Shown: positions 54,158 through 62,072 of the stretch, in pieces | Layout: each line of letters begins with the position of its first letter | Numbering within the stretch: position 1 is the stretch's first letter | Assembly (NCBI GenBank): GCA_019637115.1 | Contig: JAHBWH010000020.1 | Span: 1 to 64,000 of the forward strand | Source: Myxococcales bacterium | Lineage (GTDB): Bacteria; Myxococcota_A; Polyangia; Polyangiales; Houyiibacteriaceae | Length of the DNA: 64,000 bases | Direction of reading: 5' to 3' | The notes under the pieces: model-generated | Told to the model about the DNA's origin: nothing | What the model saw: only the letters and a program-made list of their open reading frames with translations | Database searches by the model: none | Made by a program: the position numbers and the translations under genes

Positions 54158-55021
54158 TCAGAGCAGGAGGCGCAAGAGATCGAGGCGAGAGTCGGCGCCG
54201 AGCTTCCCGAGGACGTTGGCCTGATGGAAGCGCACGGTGCGCTCTGCGATCCCGAGGATCTCCGCGATCTCGACGAGCGTCCGGCCCAACACGAGGAGCT
54301 CGAAGACGTGCTGCTCCCGCGGCGAGAGGCCGCCGCGCTCGGCCAAGGAGGTGAGCTGAGCCTGGAGAAGCTCGCGCGCGAGCGCATCGTCGATGGCGGT
54401 CAGCTCGATCGAGGCCACGTCGGCCGACATCCACCGCGACCGCACCACGTGGTAGCGGTCGGCGTGGTGGTAGATGTCGGTCGCCGCGCCGCCGACGGGG
54501 AGCGCCATGGCGGGACAATCGCTGCAAGGGGCGCGGTGCCCGAAGAGCGCGTCGTAGCATTTGGAACCCACCTCGACCGGCGTCCCCGGCGCGCAATGGC
54601 ACACCGTCCCGAAGCTCGCTGGCGTGGTGTCGATGTCGAAGCGGAGCACGTCGGCAGGCGGAGGCACGCTCGAGCGTCGGAGCGCCCCCGGAGAGAGCGG
54701 CTGGAGCAGCTCGACGAGGAAGGTCCCCGCATCGTCGAACACGCGGACCTCGACGTGAAAGCCCATCCAATGGCCCGACGAGGTCCGCACCTGCGCTTCG
54801 CTCCGCACGACGCGATCCCGCGCGAGCGCTTCATTCAGCCAAACGTCGAGGCTCGACGCGCGGACGAGCTCGTCGCGCGAGGTCCCCACGACGTCCTGAT
54901 CGCGCCAGCCGAGCGCCGTCGTCGCGGCGCGATTCAAGCGCCGAATGGACGTGGTATCCGCGATGAACGCCGGCCGCGGGTATCTCTCGAAGAGGCGCCA
55001 AACGGCGGTGGACTCGTACAT
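54158..55021 (-). CDS. PAS domain-LuxR family transcription regulator
   Basis: 287 aa. Residues about 5-120 form a PAS-like sensor (RYPRPAFIADTTSIRRLNRA). A Cys-rich segment follows (CHCAPG, then KCYDALFGHRAPCSDCPA), a motif that could bind metal or react with redox signals. The C-terminal 60 residues are the LuxR helix-turn-helix: GLSPREQHVFELLVLGRTLVEIAEILGI...TVRFHQANVLGKL. There is no autoinducer-binding domain. The Met at 55021 has GGAG 6 nt upstream; an ATG at 55117 would place a palindrome inside the gene. It is directly upstream of the chemosensory operon, which it probably controls. Confidence 0.88.
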   Translation of the reverse strand: MYESTAVWRLFERYPRPAFIADTTSIRRLNRAATTALGWRDQDVVGTSRDELVRASSLDVWLNEALARDRVVRSEAQVRTSSGHWMGFHVEVRVFDDAGTFLVELLQPLSPGALRRSSVPPPADVLRFDIDTTPASFGTVCHCAPGTPVEVGSKCYDALFGHRAPCSDCPAMALPVGGAATDIYHHADRYHVVRSRWMSADVASIELTAIDDALARELLQAQLTSLAERGGLSPREQHVFELLVLGRTLVEIAEILGIAERTVRFHQANVLGKLGADSRLDLLRLLL

Positions 55022-55066
55022 CGTCGACTCCGGGTCGAGGATACACGATCGCCCCTGCCACACGCA

Positions 55067-55082
55067 CTGTCGCTCGCGACAG
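55067..55082. promoter_or_regulatory. CTG-N10-CAG palindrome upstream of the LuxR gene
   Basis: CTGTCGCTCGCGACAG: the same outer CTGTCG/CGACAG arms as at 54132, lying 46-61 nt upstream of the LuxR start. It suggests autoregulation by the LuxR product. Confidence 0.6.
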
Positions 55083-55118
55083 GGTGCGCGCGCCACCACA
55101 CCGAACGCCTCTCGCATC

Positions 55119-55946
55119 TTACGCGAGGCGGCGGCGCATCACGGTTGCGTCCGCGCAAGCGGCGTGAACGAAGGTCTCCGTCGCCGCGAGGGCCGCGGGG
55201 ACGAGGGCGCGGTCGACGGGTCGGAAGCCGAAGCGCGAGAAGAAGGCCGCGCGGTCACGCGTGGCGAGCCAGAGGTCGAGGTCGCCATGGCGGCAGAGCA
55301 GCGTGTCGACCAGCAGCGTGGCGACGCCGCCGCCGCGCGCGCTCGGCCGAGTCACCACCGAGCGGAGAATGCCCGCGTCGCCGTGCCGCTCGAGCCCCGC
55401 GGCAGCCACGAGCGCGCCATCGAGCTCAGTCGCGACCAGGAAGGAGACCTCGGGTCCGGGCACGGGGAGGCCTTCGGCTTGGGCCATCGCGATGAGCGAC
55501 TCACGGTCATCCGGGCGCTCGTTGCGCACGTAGACCTCCGGCGCGTCCAGCGGCGGCGCCGCGCCGAGGAGGGCGTCCGCCTCGATCTCGACGCGCATCC
55601 ACGGCGCGATGAGCGCCGCGACCTCGACCATCGAGGTCGCGGGTCGGAGCGCGCCGAACGCTTCGGCGTGCGCGCGCCCTACATCCTCCCAGTCGGCGGC
55701 GATGTCGGTCACGAAGATCCGCGTGCGCACCACCTCGTCGAGCCGCGCACCGACCCGCGCGAGCGCGCGCTCGAGGTTGCGGACGATCTGCTGCGTCTGC
55801 TCGTAGGCGTCTCCCTCGAAGGGGCTGCCGTCCGGCCTCGTGGCCGTCGTCCCCGTCACGTGCACGTGAGCGCCGACCCGCACGACCCGCGCGTACCCGA
55901 CCCGCGTCTCCCACGGCGCCCCGCTCCCCGCTCGAAACCGTCGCAT
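55119..55946 (-). CDS. RidA-like domain fused to GNAT acetyltransferase
   Basis: 275 aa. Residues about 1-125 form a RidA/YjgF domain (HVHVTGTTATRPDGSPFEG; a Val/Arg pair in VVRTRIFVTDIADWEDV-like order), an enamine/imine deaminase fold. Residues about 138-275 form a GNAT acetyltransferase with VVTRPSARGGGVATLLVD (the acetyl-CoA loop R-x-x-G-x-G/A is variant) and a typical FFSRFGFRPV. This looks like the arrangement of ArsN-type enzymes fused to RidA. Substrate unknown; detoxification of reactive intermediates or arsenic compounds is inference. The start may be 12 bp further upstream (Met at 55958). Confidence 0.85.
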   Translation of the reverse strand: MRRFRAGSGAPWETRVGYARVVRVGAHVHVTGTTATRPDGSPFEGDAYEQTQQIVRNLERALARVGARLDEVVRTRIFVTDIAADWEDVGRAHAEAFGALRPATSMVEVAALIAPWMRVEIEADALLGAAPPLDAPEVYVRNERPDDRESLIAMAQAEGLPVPGPEVSFLVATELDGALVAAAGLERHGDAGILRSVVTRPSARGGGVATLLVDTLLCRHGDLDLWLATRDRAAFFSRFGFRPVDRALVPAALAATETFVHAACADATVMRRRLA

Positions 55947-55984
55947 GGGGGCGATCATGGCCGCGCGCCCGGGGCCGCTCAACC

Positions 55985-56080
55985 ACACATGCGACGACTC
56001 GAGACTCGACGGCTCGACGGCTCGACGGCTCGCCACCTCGACGACTCGCCGCCTCGACGGCTCGCCGCCTCGACGACCAG
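55985..56080. repeat. 9-bp GGCTCGACG-type tandem repeats
   Basis: The gap between the RidA-GNAT gene and the ybaK gene contains about ten imperfect copies of GGCTCGACG and GGCTCGCCG. It may be slippage-prone and lies close to both divergent promoters. Confidence 0.8.
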
Positions 56081-56105
56081 AGCTCGCGGCGCCAGCCTCC
56101 GGCCC

Positions 56106-56588
56106 ATGACGGACATCCCCGTGACCGCGGCGGTGCGCGTGCTCCGCGCGCAGAAGGTCCCCTTCGAGCCCTTCTTCTACGCCTACGAGGAGCGCGGCGG
56201 GACGCGCCGCAGCGCCGCCGAGCTCGGGGTCGACGAGCACCACGTCATCAAGACGCTGATCTTCCAGGACGACGGCAAGAAGCCCTTCGTGATCCTGATG
56301 CACGGCGACCGCGAGGTCTCGGCGAAGAACTTGGCGCGCCTGCTCGGGGTCAAGCGCGTCGAACCCTGCGCGCCCGCCGTCGCCGACCGCCACTCGGGCT
56401 ATCAGGTCGGCGGCACGTCGCCCTTCGGGACCCGCCGCGCGATGCCCGTCTACATGGAGCGCTCCATCACCGCGCTCGACCAGGTCTACATCAACGGCGG
56501 CAAGCGCGGCTTCCTCGTGCGGGTCCCCGTGGCCGACCTCGTCCGCGTGCTCACACCGACGTTGGTCGACGCGGCGACCGCAGGCTGA
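56106..56588 (+). CDS. ybaK: YbaK/EbsC-type aminoacyl-tRNA deacylase
   Basis: 160 aa. The family hallmarks are an N-terminal small fold with APPF-like stretch replaced by ALRAQKVPFEPFFY, the tract VIKTLIFQDDGKKPFVILMHGDREV, and VGGTSPFGTRRAMPVYME, the usual VGGISPFG...-type active-site loop. These enzymes remove mischarged Cys from tRNA(Pro). The ATG at 56106 follows the tandem repeats. Its last 38 bp overlap the end of the minus-strand DUF2330 gene, so the two converge tightly. Confidence 0.9.
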   Translation: MTDIPVTAAVRVLRAQKVPFEPFFYAYEERGGTRRSAAELGVDEHHVIKTLIFQDDGKKPFVILMHGDREVSAKNLARLLGVKRVEPCAPAVADRHSGYQVGGTSPFGTRRAMPVYMERSITALDQVYINGGKRGFLVRVPVADLVRVLTPTLVDAATAG

Positions 56589-58263
56589 CGCCGAGCAACA
56601 AGAAGACGAGCGCGCTCGCCGAGCTACCCCCGCGCCCGGACGCCGCGCACCCGCCGCTGCCACCGAGCTTGCCTGCGCGTGGGATCGTCCGGTTGTGGCT
56701 CGCGAGGGCCGATGAGATCGCCTCGCGGTTGTCGACGAGGACGTCGCCCTCCCCCTCGGTGCCCATCCGACGGATGCGAACGTTCGCCGGCATCGAGCCG
56801 TCGCCCACCTGGAACGGCCAACGGTTCCTCTGCCCGCGAACCACCCCTCCGCTCGAGAGCAAAACTCGCCACGGCGCCGCCGCGCGGGTCGTGCTCGAGT
56901 CGCACTCGATGACGCGCTCGGCGCGGCGCAGCACGTCGACCGACCCGAGGTCGCCGTTGAAGTCGAAGGACGGATCGAGGGTCATCTCGTCGGCGCTCAT
57001 CGTCGTGTAGAGGCGCGTGACGGTCACGTCTCGATCGAAGAGCGCGCGGGTCGCCTCCATCGGCGCCATCACCTGCTCGTCCATCGCAGCGAAGAGGCCC
57101 GCGCGGTCGAAGCCCTCGATCGCGCCGTCGCCGTCCGGGTCGAGATTCACGCATGACACGCACCCCAACAAGGCGTCGACCGACACCCCCGCCGGCAAGG
57201 GGACGTTCCCCTCGAGCACGTCTCGCATCCCGTCGAAGGTACCGAAGTCCCGCACCACGGCGCCAACGAGCTCGACGTCGTTCGAGGGAGACGCGCGGAG
57301 CGCCTCCCAGCGCTCTCGCTCCCCCGCGCCGAAGATCACCTCGGCCAGGGGCCGGCTCGGCCCGCTCATCTCGGTGACGAAGCCCTGCCCTCCAGCCTGG
57401 TTCGCGGCCTCGGTGACGAGCGCGTCGTAGCTCCGCTCGGGGTTCAGCCAGTCGAGCAGCGCCTCATTCAGCTCGAGCGCACGGTAGTTGACCGGGATCG
57501 CACGCGCGGGTCCGAGCACCCACACCATCACGCCCATGTCGTTCACCGCAGCCACGGCGGTCGGACGGATCGGGATGCTCGCGAGGCCGGGCCCGAAGTC
57601 GATCACGACCGGCCGAATCGAGCCAGCCACGTTCCCCTTCGTGAGCCGAAACGCGAGCAGGTTCATCCCGCCCTCGAGGTAGGGGCCGATCCGCTCGACG
57701 CCGAGCTCGTCGATCACGTACTCGTTCGCACGCAGCCACTCGACGGCGACTTGGGCGGCCTCGGAGACGCTTGGGTCGACCGAGAGGACCACGAAGTCGA
57801 AGGGTCCGACGGTGCCGTGGTTGATGACTCGGACCGGCGGCGGCTCCGGCGCGCGGCCGGCGTCCGACTCGTCCAAGCGGATGATAGCGTCCGTCGGACC
57901 AGGCGGGGCAGGGACCGCGTCGTCCGAGCACCGTCCCACGACCCGGGTCTGCAAGAGGTAGACGGGGTTCGTCGCTCGTTGCAGTCGCGCGAAGGCGAGA
58001 TCCGACGAAACGCCGATCTCAGGATTCCCCGCGACCGGGAGCAACCACGCAAATCGCTCCGCGGGGCCCTGATATTGAATCTGGATGACCGCCGTGACCG
58101 ATCCGTCGTCGCGACGACTGAAGATCATGCGCTCCGCCGCTTGGTTGACGGCTCGACCGGTGTCACAGAAGAAGCCCCCGCACGCGCGCGCCGGGGTCGG
58201 CGACGCGAACATCGCGGCGAAAGCGAGGCAGATGGCTGCGGGGATGAGTCGGGGAATGTGCAC
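56551..58263 (-). CDS. DUF2330 exported protein with MYXO-CTERM-type tail, paralogue 1
   Basis: 570 aa from a GTG with GAGGA 8 nt upstream. Signal peptide residues 1-30, ending PARAC (ACGGFFCD is the conserved start of DUF2330). Conserved blocks include SVTAVIQIQYQGPAERFAWLLPV and VIDFGPGLASIPIRPTAVA. The last 40 residues run Gly/Ser with one Cys, a hydrophobic helix and Arg residues (SLRSPRRPTSV), a MYXO-CTERM-like but degenerate anchor. Function unknown; the family is common in myxobacteria and often multi-copy. It shares about 60% of its sequence by eye with the gene ending at 60215. Its end overlaps ybaK. Confidence 0.85.
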   Translation of the reverse strand: MHIPRLIPAAICLAFAAMFASPTPARACGGFFCDTGRAVNQAAERMIFSRRDDGSVTAVIQIQYQGPAERFAWLLPVAGNPEIGVSSDLAFARLQRATNPVYLLQTRVVGRCSDDAVPAPPGPTDAIIRLDESDAGRAPEPPPVRVINHGTVGPFDFVVLSVDPSVSEAAQVAVEWLRANEYVIDELGVERIGPYLEGGMNLLAFRLTKGNVAGSIRPVVIDFGPGLASIPIRPTAVAAVNDMGVMVWVLGPARAIPVNYRALELNEALLDWLNPERSYDALVTEAANQAGGQGFVTEMSGPSRPLAEVIFGAGERERWEALRASPSNDVELVGAVVRDFGTFDGMRDVLEGNVPLPAGVSVDALLGCVSCVNLDPDGDGAIEGFDRAGLFAAMDEQVMAPMEATRALFDRDVTVTRLYTTMSADEMTLDPSFDFNGDLGSVDVLRRAERVIECDSSTTRAAAPWRVLLSSGGVVRGQRNRWPFQVGDGSMPANVRIRRMGTEGEGDVLVDNREAISSALASHNRTIPRAGKLGGSGGCAASGRGGSSASALVFLLLGVSLRSPRRPTSV

Positions 58264-58442
58264 GCGGTGTCCTCGAGGAACGCTACCACCCACTGCGCCG
58301 ATCTCCCACCCGTGAGATTCGGCGCTTCACGAGGGCGTGGCGTGACGTCACTCGCGCGCTTCGCTCGCGTCGAGCGCCCCGCGCGCTCGCGGAAGGGGCG
58401 GCGTTGCCGGCGTCGGTGACGGTGGGCTCGGCGGTGGGCGAA

Positions 58443-58492
58443 GGGCGTGCGGCGGAGGGCGAGCGGCGGAGGGCGTGCGGCGGAGGGCGAGG
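58443..58492. repeat. 14-bp tandem repeat
   Basis: About 3.5 copies of GGGCG(T/A)GCGGCGGA lie directly after the end of the esterase gene (its stop is at 58496), in a 232-bp gap that otherwise looks empty. Confidence 0.85.
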
Positions 58493-58495
58493 GAC

Positions 58496-59464
58496 TCAGG
58501 CGATGCGCTTCACGTGCTCGCCGATGGCCACGTAGGCCGCTTCGGCCTCGGGGGTGAAGGCGTGCAGCGTGATCCAGTTGTGGATCATGTCGGGGTACTC
58601 CCGCGCCGTGATGTCGACCCCTGCCTCCCCGGCGCGCGCGACGAAGTCGCGGACCTGATCGCGGAGCATCTCGTGCGACCCCCACAGCACGAGCAACGGC
58701 GGCAGGCCCGCGAGCTCGGCTCGGGCTGGCGCGAGCAGCGGCTGCGTGGGGTCGACCCCGCCGGCGTATGCCGCGCACCACTCGGCGAAGTCCCGCGCGA
58801 TGCCCCAGTCGTAGCGCTCGTGCTCATCAATCGAGCCTCCGCTGCGAGGCGGGTCCACCCACGGGCAGATCGCGACCGCCCCTCCAGCCATCGGCTCACC
58901 CCGCTCGCGCATCGCGAGCAGGGCCGCGATGCTCAGGTTGCCGCCGGCCGAGTCCCCCGCGAGCACGATCTTCGCGGGCGTCACCCCACGCGAGCGGAGC
59001 CAGCGGTACGCGGCAATCATATCCTCGATGGGCGCGGGGAAGGTCGCCTCGGGGACGCGCCGGTACTCGATCGCGAGCACGCGCGCCGAGGCGGCCAACG
59101 CGATGCGAGCGATGGTCTCGGCGTGTGAGTCGTTCGAGCCGAAGATGAAGCTGCCTCCGTGCGCGAAGAGCACGACGGCCTCCCCGTGCCCCTCGACCGG
59201 CACAAACCACTCCGCGGGTACGCCGTCTGCGTCCACCCGCTCCCGACGCACCCGCTTCATGACTCGGTGCGCTGGCGGGCGCAGCGCGGCCCACACCGCG
59301 CGTTGGTCGAGAGGCGAGCGACCGCTCGCGACGCGCGCGGTCGCTCGCAAGAACGCGACCATCGCCTCGAACATGAACGACCACGACGGCCGTAGCGGCC
59401 CGCGACGGGCGCGCGCCACGGCGGTGCCGAGGATCGCGGTGAGTAGGCGAACGAAGACCGTCAT
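58496..59464 (-). CDS. alpha/beta hydrolase (HSL-type esterase)
   Basis: 322 aa. The oxyanion motif HGGSF and the nucleophile loop GDSAGGN (about residues 165-170) mark the hormone-sensitive-lipase branch; the third residue of the triad is the His of MIHNWI. The N-terminal 60 residues contain a helix-rich cap. Substrates are probably short-chain esters; in the myxobacterial context this is inference. The start is the Met of MTVFVRLLTA. A long inverted repeat lies 43-95 nt upstream of it. Confidence 0.9.
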   Translation of the reverse strand: MTVFVRLLTAILGTAVARARRGPLRPSWSFMFEAMVAFLRATARVASGRSPLDQRAVWAALRPPAHRVMKRVRRERVDADGVPAEWFVPVEGHGEAVVLFAHGGSFIFGSNDSHAETIARIALAASARVLAIEYRRVPEATFPAPIEDMIAAYRWLRSRGVTPAKIVLAGDSAGGNLSIAALLAMRERGEPMAGGAVAICPWVDPPRSGGSIDEHERYDWGIARDFAEWCAAYAGGVDPTQPLLAPARAELAGLPPLLVLWGSHEMLRDQVRDFVARAGEAGVDITAREYPDMIHNWITLHAFTPEAEAAYVAIGEHVKRIA

Positions 59465-59506
59465 CGGGGCTTTCCGCGCGCGGGCCGGATGCCGCGGCTT
59501 CGGAGC

Positions 59507-59559
59507 GTAACCCAGGCGACGACGGTCACGTCGGGTCGTCGCATCGTCGCCGTGGTTAC
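59507..59559. promoter_or_regulatory. long inverted repeat before the esterase gene
   Basis: GTAACC-CA-GGCGACGA (59507-59522) pairs with TCGTCGCC-GT-GGTTAC (59544-59559), 14 of 16 pairs, with a 21-nt centre. It lies in the 5' region of the esterase gene and could be a repressor site or a hairpin in the leader. Confidence 0.6.
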
Positions 59560-59718
59560 CGGCGCACCTCCACACCGCCCGAGGAGTCCACTTGGCGCTC
59601 CGTGGGGCGAGGTCGCTGGGGTCGCACCTGAGCGCTCGAAGGGGGCGTCACGTGGCGTCAGCCAACCTCGTCACGCGCAGCGAGGGCGCGCTACTCCGCG
59701 GGCGCGCTACTCGGCGGG

Positions 59719-60213
59719 CTACTCCGCGGTCTCGCAAGGGGGCGGCGGGAAGTCGCCCGGCAGGACCGTCACGTCGCGCTCGGCCGTGAGCCGACCGCCC
59801 GTCGCAGGCCGATAGACGACCTCGATCCGGTAGAGCTCGCCAACCGCGCAAGAGGGGTCGCGCAGGATGGCCGGCCAGCCGAGGTAGGCCCGGCCGCCCT
59901 CGGCGTCGGGCGGGTCGAGACGGACGCCGTGCCCCGCGCGGCTCGCGGGCCGCTCTTCGTCCGCTGGGTAGTGGATGACCTCGATGCTGCCCTCGTCGGT
60001 GGAGACGCCGAAGACGCGGACGCTCACCCAGAGGTGCCAGCCCCCTTGGGCGCCGTGCGCGAGCGCGACGCCGTCGCCGTCCTCCACCGGCACGAAGCGG
60101 AAGGTGCCCGTGCCGATCTCGACGCGGGCATCCTCCTCGATGGGCGGCTCATCGCCGCAGCCGGCCCACACGATCGCGATGCTCGCGGCGAGCGTGAGGA
60201 GCCGGCCGCGCAT
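59719..60213 (-). CDS. small lipoprotein
   Basis: 164 aa. Signal peptide with lipobox WAGC (about residues 16-19). The mature part is acidic, with two likely beta-rich halves and a Cys pair (DPSCAVGELY; PPPPCETAE). Its ATG begins one base after the TGA of the DUF2330 gene, so it is almost certainly translated from the same message and may act with that protein at the cell surface. No family recognised. Confidence 0.78.
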   Translation of the reverse strand: MRGRLLTLAASIAIVWAGCGDEPPIEEDARVEIGTGTFRFVPVEDGDGVALAHGAQGGWHLWVSVRVFGVSTDEGSIEVIHYPADEERPASRAGHGVRLDPPDAEGGRAYLGWPAILRDPSCAVGELYRIEVVYRPATGGRLTAERDVTVLPGDFPPPPCETAE

Positions 60214-60214
60214 C

Positions 60215-61921
60215 TCAGCTCCGCCGCCGACGGCCGACGAAGAGCCCGAGGCCGACGAGCGCGAAGAAGGCCGCCCCGCCCGCACCAGGTGCCGCGCTGC
60301 AGCCGCCGCCGCCGCCGAGCGCGCCCGGCCGCGGGATGGTGCGGTTGTGGGTCTCGAGCGCCGACGAGATCGCGTCGACGTTGTCGACGATGACGTCGCC
60401 CTCGCCCTCGGTGCCGACGCGGCGGATGCGCGCGTTCGCGGGCATCGTCGAGTCCTCGACCGAGAAGGGCCACACGTTGCCCTCGCCACGGACGACGCGA
60501 CCGCTCGGCAGCTCGACGCGCCACGGCGCCTCGGCGCGCGTCACGCTCCGCGCGCACTCGATGATGCGGGTGGCCTGACGGAGCGTGTCGACCGGCCCGA
60601 GATCGCGGTTGAAGTCGAAGGACGGGTCCACGGTCATCTCATTCGCGCTCATCGTCGTGTAGAGGCGCGTGACCGTGACCGTGCGGTCGAAGAACGCGCG
60701 GGTCGCCTCCATCGGCTCGATGACCTGCTCGGCCATCGTGGCGAAGAGGCTCGCGCGGTCGAAGCCCTCGATCTCGCCGTCGCCGTCGGGGTCGAGGTTC
60801 ACGCACCAGATGCAGGCGAAGAGATCGTCAATCGTGACGCCGTCGGGGAGCGGCATGTTCCCCTCGATCGCCTCGCGCATCCCGTCGAAGGCGCCGTAGC
60901 TCTGGATGAGCTCGCGCACGAGGTCGACGTCGTTCGTGGTCGAGGTGCGGAGTCGCTCGAAGCGCTCGCGCTCCCAGGTGCCGAAGATGGTGTCCGCCAG
61001 GGGTCGGGCCTCGCCGCTCATCTCGGTGACGAAGCCGTGGCCGCCCGCCTGGTTCGCCGCCTCGGTGACGACGTCGTTGTAGTTGCGGTTGGGGTTCAGC
61101 CAATCGATCAGCGCGTCGTTGAGCTCGAGCGCGCGGTAGTTGACCGGCACCGCGCGGCCCGGGCCGAGCACCCAGACCATCACGCCCATGTCGTCGACCG
61201 CCGCGACGGCCGTCGGGCGGATCGGGATGCTCGCGAGGCCGGGCCCGAAGTTGATGATGACCGGCCGGATCGAGCCCGCGCCGTTGCCCTTCGTCAGGCG
61301 GAAGGCGAGCAGGTTCATGCCGCCCTCGAGGTAGGGTCCGACGCGCTCGATGCCGAGCTCGTCGATGTCGTAGCCGTTGTCGCGGAGCCACTCGACCGCG
61401 ACCTGCGCCACCTCGGGTAGCATCGGATCGACCGAGATGACCACGAAGTCGTAGGGGCCGACGTTGCCTTGGTTGACGACCGTGACGCCGCCCTCACCAG
61501 GCGCGCGGGCGCCGGCGTCAGCGAAGCCGCCCGCGCTGTCCGCGGTCGGCCCGCCTCCGAAGAAGAAGTCGTCGTCCGAGCAGGTGCCCTCGACCCGCGT
61601 GTTGAGGAGGTATTGCGGGTTCGTGGCCGTCTGAAGGCGCGTGAAGGCGGCGTCGGAGGAGATGCCGATCTCGGGGTTGCCCGCCACCGGGAGCATCCAA
61701 GCGAAACGCTCGGCAGGGCCCTGGTATTGGATCTGGATGATCGCGGTCACCGCGCCGTCGTCGCCGCGGCTGAAGATGATGCGCTCGGCCGCCTGGTTCA
61801 CCGGCTGGGCGGCGTCGCAGAAGAAGCCACCGCAGGCGTGCGCTGGCGTGGGTGGCGTGAAGGCGGTCGCGGCGAGCGCGAGGCTGCCCGTCGCCAGGGC
61901 AATTCGTAGGGGTCGGTTCAT
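60215..61921 (-). CDS. DUF2330 exported protein with MYXO-CTERM tail, paralogue 2
   Basis: 568 aa, ATG with GGAGGAG 7 nt upstream. Signal peptide ends TPAHAC, giving the conserved ACGGFFCD. It is strongly similar along its whole length to the gene ending at 56551 (for example ERFAWMLPVAGNPEIGISSD; RPTAVAAVDDMGVMVWVLG). The tail is a better MYXO-CTERM: GGGGGCSAAP, hydrophobic helix, GRRRRS. The Cys, helix and Arg stretch together suggest surface sorting. It is followed one base later by a small lipoprotein gene. Function unknown. Confidence 0.87.
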   Translation of the reverse strand: MNRPLRIALATGSLALAATAFTPPTPAHACGGFFCDAAQPVNQAAERIIFSRGDDGAVTAIIQIQYQGPAERFAWMLPVAGNPEIGISSDAAFTRLQTATNPQYLLNTRVEGTCSDDDFFFGGGPTADSAGGFADAGARAPGEGGVTVVNQGNVGPYDFVVISVDPMLPEVAQVAVEWLRDNGYDIDELGIERVGPYLEGGMNLLAFRLTKGNGAGSIRPVIINFGPGLASIPIRPTAVAAVDDMGVMVWVLGPGRAVPVNYRALELNDALIDWLNPNRNYNDVVTEAANQAGGHGFVTEMSGEARPLADTIFGTWERERFERLRTSTTNDVDLVRELIQSYGAFDGMREAIEGNMPLPDGVTIDDLFACIWCVNLDPDGDGEIEGFDRASLFATMAEQVIEPMEATRAFFDRTVTVTRLYTTMSANEMTVDPSFDFNRDLGPVDTLRQATRIIECARSVTRAEAPWRVELPSGRVVRGEGNVWPFSVEDSTMPANARIRRVGTEGEGDVIVDNVDAISSALETHNRTIPRPGALGGGGGCSAAPGAGGAAFFALVGLGLFVGRRRRS

Positions 61922-62072
61922 GGGGGTCTCCTCCATCGTCGCCCAGAAGCAGGAACCGCGCCAACACGATTTCTGCGTTCATCCGTCCGATCCGCGCCGC
62001 CTCAGCCGGAGGGCTGGCCCAGCGCGGCACACCCGCGCCAGGAACGCCCAGCCGGGGTACGCTCGCCCCGGA

